A stretch of DNA of 64,000 bases from Planctomycetaceae bacterium (GCA_002726205.1 PBSL01000013.1:8096-72095); one strand, 5' to 3'. Counted from the stretch's first letter, positions 1-9,351 are shown. Translations and numbers: made by a program. The notes: generated by a model not told the origin, from the letters alone.

Positions 1-539
1 GTCAGGCCATGTCCCTTGAGCACCGGTCCCACGAACATCTCGAACCCGGCTCCGGATGGCCCCACGACCACCCGCTTGCCCTTCAGCTGGGCAATGGCAC
101 TGATGCCGGTATCCTTCTTCGTGATGAACATCGCCACGTTGGGAGCCAGGGTCACGATCGCACGGATGTCGTACTTCTTGTCCCAACCCGATTCACCACG
201 CACGGCAAAATAACTGATCGCCGAATTGGACAAGGCCAACTCGAGCTTGCCATCCTGAATTCCCCGGATGTTGGCCTTGGAACCCTTGGTCCCCTTGGCC
301 TGAATCTTCCACTTGTTCTCGCCCTTGTGCTCGTTGAGCACCTCGGCAATCGCCCCACCCACAACGGGGAAGGCGCCTCCGACCGGCGCGGTGCCCATGC
401 TCAGGAACTGACGACGCTTCGTCTTGCCGCTACTGCCATCGCTCCCGTTTTCTCCATCTCCCCCGCACCCGGAACAAAGCAGGGCCAGGCAAGCAAACAG
501 GCACAGTGAACGTGCGAACAACTCGCGTCGGCTAGGCAT
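1..539 (-). CDS. TAXI-family TRAP transporter solute-binding lipoprotein (3' end beyond window)
   Basis: About 179 residues of the N-terminus are present and the rest runs off the left edge. The start at 539 gives a signal sequence with a lipobox, L-C-S-G-C, with Cys25 as the lipidation site. A Gly/Ser-rich linker follows, then K-R-R-Q-F-L-S-M-G-T-A-P-V-G-G-A-F-P, the typical opening of TAXI (TRAP-associated extracytoplasmic immunogenic) receptors: a substrate loop rich in Gly, followed by 'A-E-V-L-N-E'. Later come 'K-A-N-I-R-G-I-Q-D-G-K-L-E-L-A-L-S-N-S' and 'L-K-G-K-R-V-V-V-G-P-S-G-A-G', both standard for the family. Family members bind organic acids such as glutamate or dicarboxylates for a fused DctQM-type TRAP permease, which would lie outside the window. 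Substrate cannot be told from this fragment. Confidence 0.85.
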   Translation of the reverse strand, partial: MPSRRELFARSLCLFACLALLCSGCGGDGENGSDGSSGKTKRRQFLSMGTAPVGGAFPVVGGAIAEVLNEHKGENKWKIQAKGTKGSKANIRGIQDGKLELALSNSAISYFAVRGESGWDKKYDIRAIVTLAPNVAMFITKKDTGISAIAQLKGKRVVVGPSGAGFEMFVGPVLKGHGL

Positions 540-699
540 CGAACAAATCCTCTTGCCCATTTGGTAATCAGTCCTGCGGTACAACCGCATCACATCAGGC
601 CTCGAACGACAGGCGACATCAGGGCTGGCTGACGTGATCCTACCAATCGTTTCAAGGAGTCGCCAGCCGAGCCGAAACCCGTCAGCAACACCGCCTCGC

Positions 700-1305
700 T
701 CAAGTCTCCAGCCCTTCGTTGTCTCGTGCAGTGGCTTCGCCAACCTCCGCCGTCCCGGCAACTGGCGCGGGCGCCGTCGTCTCGGTCTCCGTCGGAGTGT
801 GCGTTGGTCCATGCGAAGTGTTGCTTGCCACAAGCACGATGCCGACAGCTGTCAGCAAGATCCCGACAGCCATCATCGGTTTCATGCTCCCGTGGCTGAT
901 CGCCGAGTGGAGGGCCGTGATCGTGACTGCACCACCAAAGACGATTGGCATGACCAGTTGGGGCTGTGGTTTTCCGATGAAGGTGCTCATCGCCGAGGTA
1001 AGGCAAAACGCCCCCAGGGCTCCCAGTACTCCGGCGGCAAAGCCCCATTTCAGGGCCGGCGCTTGTGCATCAGAAAACGAAAAGGAATCGCCCTTGAGCT
1101 TCATGGCCACCAGTCCCCCGATGATGGCAATCACCAGGTAGGCCAGTCCGATACCGACGTAAGGCTTGAAGGGGCTCCAACCGGCCGGGTCCGGTGGCCC
1201 CAGAGGGGGGGAACCCCCCGGGCGTGCATGCTGCAGCGTGGGCCCATACAAACCCCAGCACAAGGCGGTCCCCAGTGCGAAAAGAATCGGCAACTGATGC
1301 TTCAT
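700..1305 (-). CDS. DMT/EamA-like multi-spanning membrane protein
   Basis: 201 residues. The protein opens with a hydrophobic segment (about residues 5-22, containing L-C-W-G-L-Y-G-P, a motif seen at the start of drug/metabolite transporter domains). It has further membrane segments at about 50-68, 85-105, 118-135 and 145-162, and a hydrophilic Thr/Pro/Glu-rich tail of about 40 residues. It is shorter than a classical ten-helix EamA transporter and resembles a single repeat plus tail, so it may act as a dimer or not be a transporter. It lies between the ABC permease gene and the TAXI lipoprotein gene on the same strand, with about 110-160 bp on either side, so it is probably a separate unit. 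Membrane location is clear; function is not. Confidence 0.65.
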   Translation of the reverse strand: MKHQLPILFALGTALCWGLYGPTLQHARPGGSPPLGPPDPAGWSPFKPYVGIGLAYLVIAIIGGLVAMKLKGDSFSFSDAQAPALKWGFAAGVLGALGAFCLTSAMSTFIGKPQPQLVMPIVFGGAVTITALHSAISHGSMKPMMAVGILLTAVGIVLVASNTSHGPTHTPTETETTAPAPVAGTAEVGEATARDNEGLET

Positions 1306-1418
1306 GACTCCTCCTGAGTAGGTCGCACGGGCCGGTCAAACAGAGCCAACTTCTTGTCGGCACCGCGAAAGCGCCCATCCTAATCGGTTCCCGGTAGATT
1401 CGCATCCCCGTCGAAACG

Positions 1419-4400
1419 CTATTCACTGCGCAGTGACGCAACCACGGGCGTTCGAACCGCCTCGGCGACCGCCAGTCCCGCCGCCAGCATTCCCGCCAGC
1501 AGGACGGCCAGGAGCAGCTTACTCAAACCGATAATCAATTCGCCCAGGTCGGCGCCGGCCGACGCCAGGTGTGGTGACATTGCGACCAGGGCCGAAATCG
1601 TGCCACTAAATAGTCCCCAGAACAACAGGAACGCATTCTCACCAAGAACAAGCCAGCGCAGAGCACTTTGCCGAAACCCGATCGCTCGTAACAGGGCAAG
1701 TTCACTGCGACGTTCGAGAACGTTCCGCAACATCACCGTCGCCAGACCCACGGTGCCCAACAGCAAACCCAGTCCGCCGAGTACCTGGAAGGTCATCAGG
1801 TACGTGTTTTGAACCGCAAGGAATCGTCCCAGTCGTTCAACGACCGGTTCGGCATCGAAACCATACTCTCGCAGTCGGGATTCCAGTAGCGTCACCTGGT
1901 TTCCCCGGGTGGCGGTCAATGCGTCGAGGTTGCCGGGCTTCTGACCTGTTGCGCCGTAACGCGAGTCAGCGACCAGGAAATAGGAGAAACCGGAATTGTC
2001 AGGAAAGGCCTGCTGGAATCTGACTGCCGACATCACCAGCACCCCCTGAAACACGCTGGCATCCAGCATGCCGACGATCTTCAACTGAAGCCTCGGAGCC
2101 TCGTCATTGGGAATCGAGATCGTCTGTCCCACGCTCTTGTGCAGGCTGTACTGCAGTGTGTTCATGTCGCCGATGACGGGGTAGACCGGAATCGTCTTCC
2201 CGCTGTCCATCTCTACCATCTCCGGGTCCTGCTCGAGCAGAGTCCAGGGATTCTCCACGTCGGCTCCCACGAAGCGAAAACCGCCTCGCGCGATCGTCCG
2301 CCTGGTGGCTCCAAGAATCGTGGGCTGCCGCGTCTGGTACAGATTCAAGCAGCTGGATTCCTCGCCCGGCTTCAAGCGAAACGAGTGAATCTCCATGTGC
2401 TCCAGCAGTTCGGTCTCACCGGTGGTAAGCCTCTCGTCGAGTTCAAGTGATTTTCTTCCGTGGGATGTTCCCGGATCGTAAAGCAAGGGCTGGCTTGATT
2501 CGGCTACAAGCAGAAAACCACCACCGCCTGTCAAACGATCGGGCCATTCATCGACAGGATTGCGACGGCCCGAGGCGACGGCGGTGATCAAAAATGCTGC
2601 AGTCGCGATCATTGCTACTGACAACACGCTACGCGCCCGGTGCCTGGCCGCATTCCGAAATCCCAACTTCAGAACGGCTCGCAATCCCTTGCCGGAAATA
2701 GCCCCCTTGCGACTTGTTGCCAGGAACGCCGACAGCCCGGTAACGGCAACGACCAGCAGCCCGAGACCGACCAGGAAAAACGTGACGATCCGCACCGACA
2801 GGCCGGAAAATGCCTCCGACGCCTTCACTCCTTCCGGTAGCACAAGACTGATCGCAAGCAGTGTGAAGACAGTCGCAGCAGCAACGATCGGCACCTTGCG
2901 GGATCTTCCTGCCACACGGCTGGCATCCTCTTCTGCTCTTACCGATCCTGCCAGGAGCTCGCGGGCCGGTAGCGACAAAAGCCCTTTCGCAGCAACGAAG
3001 ATCGCCAGGCCGGCAACCAGGCACGAAAGCACACCTCCCCCAAGAAGACTGCCAAAATGCACGGTGACTTCGAGGAATGTGGTACCCACCGCGCCAACCC
3101 ACCAGTGCGTCAGGCCGTAGACCATCAGATGTGCGTAGCCGATTCCTGCCACGCAGCCCAGCACAGCACCGCAGGCGACAACGACGAGTCCCTCGATGCA
3201 GAAAAGCCGGAGCACCGCGACCGGCGAGAATCCCAGGGAGGACACCAGACCGAGACTACGACCGCGGCGTTCGATCCCGAGCCGAAACAGCAAGCCGACC
3301 AGGATCGTTGCTGCGCCGATCAGGAACATGCTGAAACCGATGAAAAGCCCGCTGAAAGGTGTGGTGCCGCTGGCGGCCTGGACACCGTGGGCTTTGACCG
3401 CTTGCACTGACAGCCCCAGCGACTCGAGTTCGATGCCGGAACGAATGGTGCCCGAGAGCGCCGCCACGGCATTCTCATTACTGGGGTCGACGGCAAATCT
3501 CTGCGAGGTCACAGGACCATAACGGCTCTCCCAGAGATCCTGGCCCGTCTGCAAGGTGACAAACCCTTTCGGGGTGGCTCGGTAACGCTCCCAGTACTCC
3601 TCGTCTCGCGTGGTCAGCGAATCGAGATCCATCTTGAAGGGCTGCCTCCAGTCGCGAAAACTCCTGACATCGGTGATTCCTGGAACGTGCGGCGTCAGTC
3701 CGCGATCATCGGCGGCCCCGGTAAGTTCCACGATCCCGTGTACCCGGAACGTCCTGATTTCCTCGGGCAACTCGCCGTCGGAGCCTACCAGGTGATAGGT
3801 CATCCGTAGCGTCCCACCGACATCCAGGCCCAGATCATCGGCGAGCCAGCGGTTGATCACGATCTCGCGGTCGGGCAACCTGGCGATCACGTCGAGTCCA
3901 TCGGCATTGTTGAAAGGTCCAAAGGGCGGAGCGGACGCGGAGTTGGGATCGAGACCGGCAATAATCGAGTACATCGCGTACTTGGTGTCGTCGTCGGCAT
4001 TCGACAGGCGATTGGCCAGGTGAACCAGGACTGACGATGAGGCGTGGTTGGCATCGTTTTCGCCGACAAGGAATTCCTCGTCGAGCACCATGCGGTTGCT
4101 CTCCAGCGCCACGTACTTTCGCTTCGGGAGCTCTCGCAACGTCAATCCCAGATCGTCGAGTGTGACACCTCGGCCGAGCAGGCTGCGGAGTTGGCTGCCG
4201 CTGCTGTTGGCGGGATCACGAGCGTGAAAGACCATCGCATTGACTCTTCCGGGAAAGTTGTCGAAGCGTCTTTTTTCCCGGTTACGGACCCGGCGTGCAT
4301 TCATACCCAGCACTTCTTGCAACGTCTCCAGAGCAACGAAGGCCAACTTCGGGAGTTGCTGGCTGGGGTTGAGTCCGAAACGGCCAACACCTCGCCGGGC

Positions 4401-4997
4401 CTGTTCATCCGAATCACCGATCAGCGTCTGCACCGTCAGTGACAGATCGATCGTGTCCTCGTCGCGTTCCCCCAACAACGTGTCACGTGGGATCGCGCTG
4501 GGCAGTTCCATCCAGAGGTTGACCGACTGACCGCCTGCTAGCGGCAACTCCCGGGCCACGCCTTCCGACAGAATAACCTGGCCAGGTTCCGGAGGGGCGA
4601 GACTACCGTGGCCGGTCATCTTCCAGAATCGTTCATCCACGCCGTAGACCATCACGCCACCCACACGGAGGGCGCCTCGCCCCTGGGCCTTGTCGGTCTC
4701 GCGGGCTTCGAGACCACCTCGCATCATCAGCAAGGGAGCGGCATTGAAGCCGTCGTTGGAAGCGACTGCGATTTCGTCGGCCAGGTTCTCGCGGACGAAA
4801 CGATCACCCCCGGTCACGGCAAAGTCGATTTGACCAAGTCGATCAAGATGCATCTGCAACAGGCTGTGCTTGACGGAATCGCCCACGATGAGCGCCCCGG
4901 CGATCACGGCGGTGGCCGCGGCGACGCCGAGTCCCACCGAGAGATTTGATCGCCAGTGGTACCGCAATGTCTGCAGCAACAATCGCCGGAGATTCAT
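1419..4997 (-). CDS. Giant FtsX/MacB-type ABC transporter permease
   Basis: 1192 residues, built as two FtsX-type permease units. Residues about 18-42 form the first membrane helix, then a very long extracytoplasmic region runs to about residue 545. A block of helices follows at about 550-690 (I-G-F-S-M-F-L-I-G-A-A-T-I-L-V-G-L-L-F), with more helices near 715-790. A second N-terminal-type helix begins 'L-G-F-R-N-A-A-R-H-R-A-R-S', then a second periplasmic domain and a C-terminal three-helix FtsX block with 'E-R-R-S-E-L-A-L-L-R-A-I-G-F'. It overlaps the upstream ATPase gene by 4 bp, so the two are translationally coupled and form one transporter. Relatives (LolCE, MacB-like, DUF214) move lipids, lipoproteins or hydrophobic products across the envelope. 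The cargo is unknown; neighbouring genes suggest a lipid or aromatic product. Confidence 0.88.
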   Translation of the reverse strand: MNLRRLLLQTLRYHWRSNLSVGLGVAAATAVIAGALIVGDSVKHSLLQMHLDRLGQIDFAVTGGDRFVRENLADEIAVASNDGFNAAPLLMMRGGLEARETDKAQGRGALRVGGVMVYGVDERFWKMTGHGSLAPPEPGQVILSEGVARELPLAGGQSVNLWMELPSAIPRDTLLGERDEDTIDLSLTVQTLIGDSDEQARRGVGRFGLNPSQQLPKLAFVALETLQEVLGMNARRVRNREKRRFDNFPGRVNAMVFHARDPANSSGSQLRSLLGRGVTLDDLGLTLRELPKRKYVALESNRMVLDEEFLVGENDANHASSSVLVHLANRLSNADDDTKYAMYSIIAGLDPNSASAPPFGPFNNADGLDVIARLPDREIVINRWLADDLGLDVGGTLRMTYHLVGSDGELPEEIRTFRVHGIVELTGAADDRGLTPHVPGITDVRSFRDWRQPFKMDLDSLTTRDEEYWERYRATPKGFVTLQTGQDLWESRYGPVTSQRFAVDPSNENAVAALSGTIRSGIELESLGLSVQAVKAHGVQAASGTTPFSGLFIGFSMFLIGAATILVGLLFRLGIERRGRSLGLVSSLGFSPVAVLRLFCIEGLVVVACGAVLGCVAGIGYAHLMVYGLTHWWVGAVGTTFLEVTVHFGSLLGGGVLSCLVAGLAIFVAAKGLLSLPARELLAGSVRAEEDASRVAGRSRKVPIVAAATVFTLLAISLVLPEGVKASEAFSGLSVRIVTFFLVGLGLLVVAVTGLSAFLATSRKGAISGKGLRAVLKLGFRNAARHRARSVLSVAMIATAAFLITAVASGRRNPVDEWPDRLTGGGGFLLVAESSQPLLYDPGTSHGRKSLELDERLTTGETELLEHMEIHSFRLKPGEESSCLNLYQTRQPTILGATRRTIARGGFRFVGADVENPWTLLEQDPEMVEMDSGKTIPVYPVIGDMNTLQYSLHKSVGQTISIPNDEAPRLQLKIVGMLDASVFQGVLVMSAVRFQQAFPDNSGFSYFLVADSRYGATGQKPGNLDALTATRGNQVTLLESRLREYGFDAEPVVERLGRFLAVQNTYLMTFQVLGGLGLLLGTVGLATVMLRNVLERRSELALLRAIGFRQSALRWLVLGENAFLLFWGLFSGTISALVAMSPHLASAGADLGELIIGLSKLLLAVLLAGMLAAGLAVAEAVRTPVVASLRSE

Positions 4998-5725
4998 GAC
5001 GGCGCTCCGACCTCGGCCAGCAATCCATTACGCAATTCGCGATGCATGGGAAATCGCCCTGCCAGTTCCAGACTGTGGGTGACACAAATCAGAACGGATT
5101 CCTCTTCGGCGGCCAGTTCCAGCAGCAACGTTCCAACAGCCTCGGCGGTTCGCTGATCGAGGTTGCCAGTGGGTTCATCGGCCAGCAACAGTGAGGGCTG
5201 ATTGATCAATGCCCGGCAGACGGCGACGCGTTGTCGCTCCCCACCGGAGATCTGGGCGGGTCGGTGGCCAAGTCGTTCCGCCAGGCCGACCCGTTCCAAC
5301 AAGTGCTGTGCCCGCTGCCGGACATCGTTACCGACACCGGTTCCGGCCAGCAACGGGACAAGGACATTTTCGAGGACGGTGCACTGAGGTAGCAGGTGAT
5401 GGTCCTGGAACACGAAGCCGACCTCGTCGTTGCGAAAACGGGCCAGCCCCGCTTCATCCCGGTCGAACGGGTTCTCGTCATCAACAAGCACGCGACCGTC
5501 AGAAGGGGTGTCGAGTGTGCCGACGATATAGAGCAAAGTGCTCTTGCCGGACCCGGACGGACCGGTAATTGCCAGGCGATCGCCCCGGCGCATCGTCAGG
5601 TTCACGCCCTGCAACACCTCCAGAGGTTCATCGCCGCCGTGAAACACCTTGCCAAGTGACTCGACAACGAGGTGCGGGGCCACGGTCGGGTTCTGCTCGA
5701 CGCTGTTCACGATTTCACTCCGCAA
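4994..5725 (-). CDS. ABC transporter ATP-binding protein, LolD/MacB type
   Basis: 243 residues with every nucleotide-binding motif: Walker A G-P-S-G-S-G-K-S near residue 55, Q-loop 'F-V-F-Q-D-H-H-L-L-P' near 110, signature 'I-S-G-G-E-R-Q-R-V-A' near 160, Walker B 'L-L-L-A-D-E-P-T-G-N-L-D' and H-loop 'V-T-H-S'. The 'H-L-L-P-Q-C-T-V-L-E-N-V' stretch is characteristic of the LolD/FtsE/MacB group that energises FtsX-fold permeases. The gene overlaps the thioesterase gene by 11 bp upstream and the permease gene by 4 bp downstream, so all three are co-translated. Expected role: ATPase of an envelope extrusion system with the 1192-residue permease. Confidence 0.93.
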   Translation of the reverse strand: MRSEIVNSVEQNPTVAPHLVVESLGKVFHGGDEPLEVLQGVNLTMRRGDRLAITGPSGSGKSTLLYIVGTLDTPSDGRVLVDDENPFDRDEAGLARFRNDEVGFVFQDHHLLPQCTVLENVLVPLLAGTGVGNDVRQRAQHLLERVGLAERLGHRPAQISGGERQRVAVCRALINQPSLLLADEPTGNLDQRTAEAVGTLLLELAAEEESVLICVTHSLELAGRFPMHRELRNGLLAEVGAPS

Positions 5726-6143
5726 CTTCCAGTTCGGCCAATCGAGAATGTAACGGTTCGGGAATCGTCATCGACTTCAGTTCGGACCCGCCCGTGACCT
5801 GGCAACAGACCGTCTTCATCACACCCTGTGCGACCAGAGACTCGTCACGACGAAACTCATAGGCAAGCGTCAGCGAGGAGTTTCCCAGGTGACGTACGCT
5901 GATGCGGATCTCCAGTTCATCCTCGAACAGCACTGGTGCGTGAAACGAGCACTCGGCGGAGAGTCGCGGCCAACTGACAGTCGTACCGTCGTCCTGCCGA
6001 TCGATGACGCTTGTTCCCATGGATCGCAGGAACTCGTGTTCCGCCTCTTCCATCAACCGGTAGAAGCAACTGAAGTGGATCAGTCCTGCCATATCGGTAT
6101 CAGCGAATTCGATGCGACGAGTTGTCGTGAAGGCCTGGGCCAT
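5715..6143 (-). CDS. Hotdog-fold acyl-CoA thioesterase (4HBT/YbgC family)
   Basis: 142 residues, normal length for a single hotdog domain. The N-terminal 'R-I-E-F-A-D-T-D-M-A-G-L-I-H-F-S-C-F-Y' matches the 4-hydroxybenzoyl-CoA thioesterase/YbgC signature, Asp17 standing where the catalytic Asp sits, followed by the long helix 'R-L-M-E-E-A-E-H-E-F-L'. Family members cleave aryl- or acyl-thioesters of CoA or acyl carrier protein. It starts 5 bp after the symporter gene and overlaps the ABC ATPase gene by 11 bp. In aryl-polyene and related clusters similar thioesterases travel with exporters. Here it could release an aryl or fatty acyl intermediate, but that is inference from context. Confidence 0.85.
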   Translation of the reverse strand: MAQAFTTTRRIEFADTDMAGLIHFSCFYRLMEEAEHEFLRSMGTSVIDRQDDGTTVSWPRLSAECSFHAPVLFEDELEIRISVRHLGNSSLTLAYEFRRDESLVAQGVMKTVCCQVTGGSELKSMTIPEPLHSRLAELEVAE

Positions 6144-6148
6144 TTCGG

Positions 6149-7702
6149 TCAGCGCTCCGGGTTGCCGGTTGTGGGGAAAAATCTTGCCAGCGATTCCTCA
6201 GAGGGTGGACGCGTCACCAACGACACGCCCACCAACACGACTGTCGAGACGGCAACGATCGTTGCGACCGGCAGCATACCCAGAAACGTGTAACGCGGGT
6301 TGGGCGGATAACCTCCCATGTCAACGAAGAACAGAGTCAGCCAGGTCACGACCATCGCGATCACACTGGCCGCGGCGCCGGCCACGCTCAGACGTCGCCA
6401 ATACAGCGCGGCCAGCACCAGTGGCACCAGTCCGGCAAATCCGCCGAAGCACCACAATCCAAGGTCAAATACGCCGGCCGGCGCCAACAGGCTCAGCAGG
6501 TAAGTGAACGCGACGATGAACACGATGAACCCACGAGCCATGCGAATGACATGTGCATCGTCCATCGGTTCGTTTCCGCCTCGGGCCTGCACGATGTCGG
6601 TGGTGAACATGGTTCCCAGGCACAGGAACTGACTGTCGAGAGAAGACATCACGGCGGCGAGAATACCGGCCGAGAGAAATCCCGACAGCACCGGTCCAGC
6701 GAGCTTGCCGACCATGATCGGCAGCACTGTATTCACGTTCGTCGGAGGCTCGGGAAAAATCAGCTGCCCATCGACGGTGGCCGCGGACGCCCAGGCGCCA
6801 ACCATCACGCACGGGACCCAGACGATCAGGATGAACAGCGGATGCAGGATCACCGGCAACTTGAATGTCGCTGCACTGCGAGCCGTCAACCAGTGCTGGA
6901 AAAGATGCGGAAACATCCCGGCCGAAAGAGGAATCAGCAGAAAACTGAAGAAGAAAGCGTGGCTGGAAGTCATTGTCAGCTTTTCGGGGTGTGATTGAAG
7001 AACATTGGCCGTGGCGGCCTTGAGATTCTCCCAGAGGGACTGTTGTCCACCGATTTTCGAGGCGATCACGAAAAACGTGAGGACACCCAGCACCATGAAG
7101 ACCCCGGTCTGAAACGTGTTCGCCCATGCCGTGCCCCGCATTCCACCGGCAAACACGTAGGTCAAAACGACCAGGCAAATCACCAGCGAGCCCAACCAGG
7201 GGGGAACCCCGTGCCCATGGGCGGCAAAAGACTCTTCAAAAGCGCCACGCGTGACCCCGTTGATGACGGCCCCGGCACCGAGCACACCGATCAGCAGGTA
7301 GGGAATCACCAGCCCCACCAGGACGGGAAACAACAGGTAGCCGAAACGGTGAGACTGCAGACGGTCACGAAAGAATCCGACCTGGGTCGTATAGCCATGA
7401 GCCTGCCCGAGCTGCCACAAGCGAACTCCGATCACGAAGAAGCAAAGCGAGTGAACAATTCCACTGGAAGAGGCCATCAACCCATAGACGACAATCCCCA
7501 GCTGAAATGATTTGCCGGTGGAACCGACCAACGCAAAGGCTGTCATCGTGGTGCCGAACAAAGACATCAGTAGCAGGACCGGTCCAATCGAGTGGCTCGC
7601 CAGGAGATAGTCCTTGCCAGTCCCGCGGAACCATCGTGATGCCCCGATCCCCAGGACCACCAGCAGTGCCAGATAAACGAGAATGATCGCCAGTTGCGTC
7701 AT
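6149..7702 (-). CDS. Sodium:solute symporter (SSS family)
   Basis: 517 residues with about 13 membrane helices beginning at the extreme N-terminus. Recognisable SSS features are 'K-D-Y-L-L-A-S-H-S-I-G' after helix 1, 'G-T-T-M-T-A-F-A-L-V-G-S-T-G', 'F-A-G-G-M-R-G-T-A-W-A-N-T-F-Q' (a family signature region in the middle) and 'I-L-A-A-V-M-S-S-L-D-S-Q-F' near residue 365, which carries the Ser residues used for Na+ coordination in this fold. The start overlaps the stop of the small membrane-protein gene by 4 bp, the common arrangement for a symporter with a small accessory subunit. Substrate is not deducible; relatives take up pantothenate, proline or monocarboxylates. Confidence 0.9.
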   Translation of the reverse strand: MTQLAIILVYLALLVVLGIGASRWFRGTGKDYLLASHSIGPVLLLMSLFGTTMTAFALVGSTGKSFQLGIVVYGLMASSSGIVHSLCFFVIGVRLWQLGQAHGYTTQVGFFRDRLQSHRFGYLLFPVLVGLVIPYLLIGVLGAGAVINGVTRGAFEESFAAHGHGVPPWLGSLVICLVVLTYVFAGGMRGTAWANTFQTGVFMVLGVLTFFVIASKIGGQQSLWENLKAATANVLQSHPEKLTMTSSHAFFFSFLLIPLSAGMFPHLFQHWLTARSAATFKLPVILHPLFILIVWVPCVMVGAWASAATVDGQLIFPEPPTNVNTVLPIMVGKLAGPVLSGFLSAGILAAVMSSLDSQFLCLGTMFTTDIVQARGGNEPMDDAHVIRMARGFIVFIVAFTYLLSLLAPAGVFDLGLWCFGGFAGLVPLVLAALYWRRLSVAGAAASVIAMVVTWLTLFFVDMGGYPPNPRYTFLGMLPVATIVAVSTVVLVGVSLVTRPPSEESLARFFPTTGNPER

Positions 7703-8046
7703 GAGTCGTCCTCCTCGCCAGCGAGTTCGCCGGGTGGCGCCATCGACCGATTGCCCGGCGAGGCTTCGGACAGTGCCCTGGCACCTGTGATCGCCGCATC
7801 ACCGGGCCAGGCGACGATTGTTCCGATCCACCAGATCACGACAGCCGCTAGCGACACGCAGACGTGGTAGAAAAGGGGTGTCGGCAGAAATCCCAGGATC
7901 AGCCCTTGACCGATTTCCGCAGACAACTGTTCGGAGGTTTTTCCCGCTGTACCGGATTGCCAGAACAGCGAACACTGTTGCGCCGCGACCAGCGTGGCCA
8001 CCAGCAGCCAGAAAAGTGCAACTCGCGTTCGTCTAGCGTTAGTCAT
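7699..8046 (-). CDS. Small two-helix membrane protein, likely symporter accessory subunit
   Basis: 115 residues. Two hydrophobic segments are visible, about residues 8-28 (V-A-L-F-W-L-L-V-A-T-L-V-A) and 55-83 (F-L-P-T-P-L-F-Y-H-V-C-V-S-L-A-A-V-V-I-W-W), followed by an acidic, Pro-rich tail. The 'P-x-x-x-Y-H' and aromatic second helix are reminiscent of DUF3311/DUF997-like small subunits that accompany sodium:solute symporters. The 4-bp overlap with the symporter gene supports that role. The family name itself is not certain. Confidence 0.7.
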   Translation of the reverse strand: MTNARRTRVALFWLLVATLVAAQQCSLFWQSGTAGKTSEQLSAEIGQGLILGFLPTPLFYHVCVSLAAVVIWWIGTIVAWPGDAAITGARALSEASPGNRSMAPPGELAGEEDDS

Positions 8047-8070
8047 CGCCGGGGTTGCTCTGCAGAAAAC

Positions 8071-9351
8071 TCAGGTGGCCGGAACGAGCTCATCATCTCG
8101 GGGGGGGACCGCGTCACCGACGATGTCGAACAGGGTCTCGACGCCGGGTTCGAACACGTTGCCCATCAGGATACTTGCCAGTTGATCTTTGCACTCGGGA
8201 TGTTCGCGTAACAATGAACCAAAGCTGAAGCCGGGACTATAGAAAGCGTAGACGAGCTTATGGAAGAGCCCGACGCCCTTGTCGTATTTCTTCTTCCACG
8301 AACCCAGGCGTTCGCCACTGATGTCATTCAAAGCCAACCCCTCGGCGATGGCATCGGCGGCCATTTCTCCGGATTTCAGTGCGAGATAGACACCACTGGA
8401 ATAGACGGGGTCGATAAAACTCTGTGCGTCGCCGACAAGCACCCAACCGTCACCGGCTGATCGAGTGGTGTGGTAACTGAAATCTCGCGTGGTTCTCAAC
8501 GGACCCTCGAGCGTGGCATTTGCCAGGCGATGCTGAATCGCTGGACATCTGGCCACCTCGCGTTCCCACACGCTGTGAGCATCGCTGCCGGCCCCGGGGA
8601 ACATGTACTTCAGGCTGCCGGTGCAGCCGATACTGACCATGTCGTCGGGAAGAGGGATGTTCCAGAACCAGGATCGCTTGCCCTCGGTCTGCAGGATGAT
8701 GGTGGCTCCTTCATCGCGACCGCTATCTCTTACAGCGCCGCGAAAATACCCCCAGACTGTCCCCTTCTTCAGGCGGGGATCGGGTCGCTTCAGTTTCAGT
8801 CGATTTGCCAGGAACGTGGTCTGGCCGCTGGCATCCACAACGACACGGGCCTGGACTTCAATCGGCTCTTCCGCAGCGGCACCCACCGCTGATCGCACAC
8901 GAACTCCGCGAGCGTGCTCGCCGTCAAAGATGACGTCACTGACATGGGCCTGCTGGACGACCTGGGCTCCCCTGGCCTCTGCGTTCTCGAGCAGCATCTG
9001 GTCGAAGTCGTCACGCCAGACCTGCCACGTCTGGGAACTCTCATGCGGGCGAAACTCGTCAAAATAGAACGGGCTTGTGATCTTTCCCGTTTCTGTGACG
9101 AACTGGACACTGAACTTCCGGGGGAAAGCACTTTGCTTGAGCCGTTCGATCAGGCCAAGTCGTTGCAGTGTCCAGTAGGTGGCAGGAATCAGTGACTCAC
9201 CGACATGAAACCGCGGCACTGTCTCACGCTCGAACAGCACAACCGAATGCCCGGCCCCGGCAAGCAGCGTGGCTGCCGTGGCTCCGGCCGGGCCACCACC
9301 GATGATGGCGACGTCGGCTTTTCGGGTGTTGAGTTGGTCAAGGGTCACCAT
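8071..9351 (-). CDS. FAD-dependent halogenase-like oxidoreductase
   Basis: 426 residues. The Rossmann FAD motif G-G-G-P-A-G-A-T lies at residues 18-25, and a second FAD motif 'V-G-D-A-Q' at about 306-310. Three marks of flavin-dependent halogenases are visible: the W-x-W-x-I-P motif as W228-F-W-N-I-P233, the F-x-x-P-x-x-S-x-G motif as F312-I-D-P-V-Y-S-S-G320, and a lysine (K79, in P-R-K-F-S) where the catalytic lysine that forms the haloamine or positions HOCl is expected. The family also contains dehydrogenases and geranylgeranyl-reductase-like enzymes, so halogenation is inferred, not shown. The gene overlaps the chorismate-lyase-like gene by 14 bp, which points to an aryl acid, probably carrier- or CoA-bound, as substrate. 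It would need a flavin reductase, none of which is encoded nearby. Confidence 0.8.
   Translation of the reverse strand: MVTLDQLNTRKADVAIIGGGPAGATAATLLAGAGHSVVLFERETVPRFHVGESLIPATYWTLQRLGLIERLKQSAFPRKFSVQFVTETGKITSPFYFDEFRPHESSQTWQVWRDDFDQMLLENAEARGAQVVQQAHVSDVIFDGEHARGVRVRSAVGAAAEEPIEVQARVVVDASGQTTFLANRLKLKRPDPRLKKGTVWGYFRGAVRDSGRDEGATIILQTEGKRSWFWNIPLPDDMVSIGCTGSLKYMFPGAGSDAHSVWEREVARCPAIQHRLANATLEGPLRTTRDFSYHTTRSAGDGWVLVGDAQSFIDPVYSSGVYLALKSGEMAADAIAEGLALNDISGERLGSWKKKYDKGVGLFHKLVYAFYSPGFSFGSLLREHPECKDQLASILMGNVFEPGVETLFDIVGDAVPPRDDELVPAT

Noticed and set aside
9-509. 166-codon plus-strand frame at the left edge
   Set aside because: Antisense to the TAXI lipoprotein, which has a lipobox and family motifs; the partial gene has no stop in the window, which lets the shadow look more prominent.
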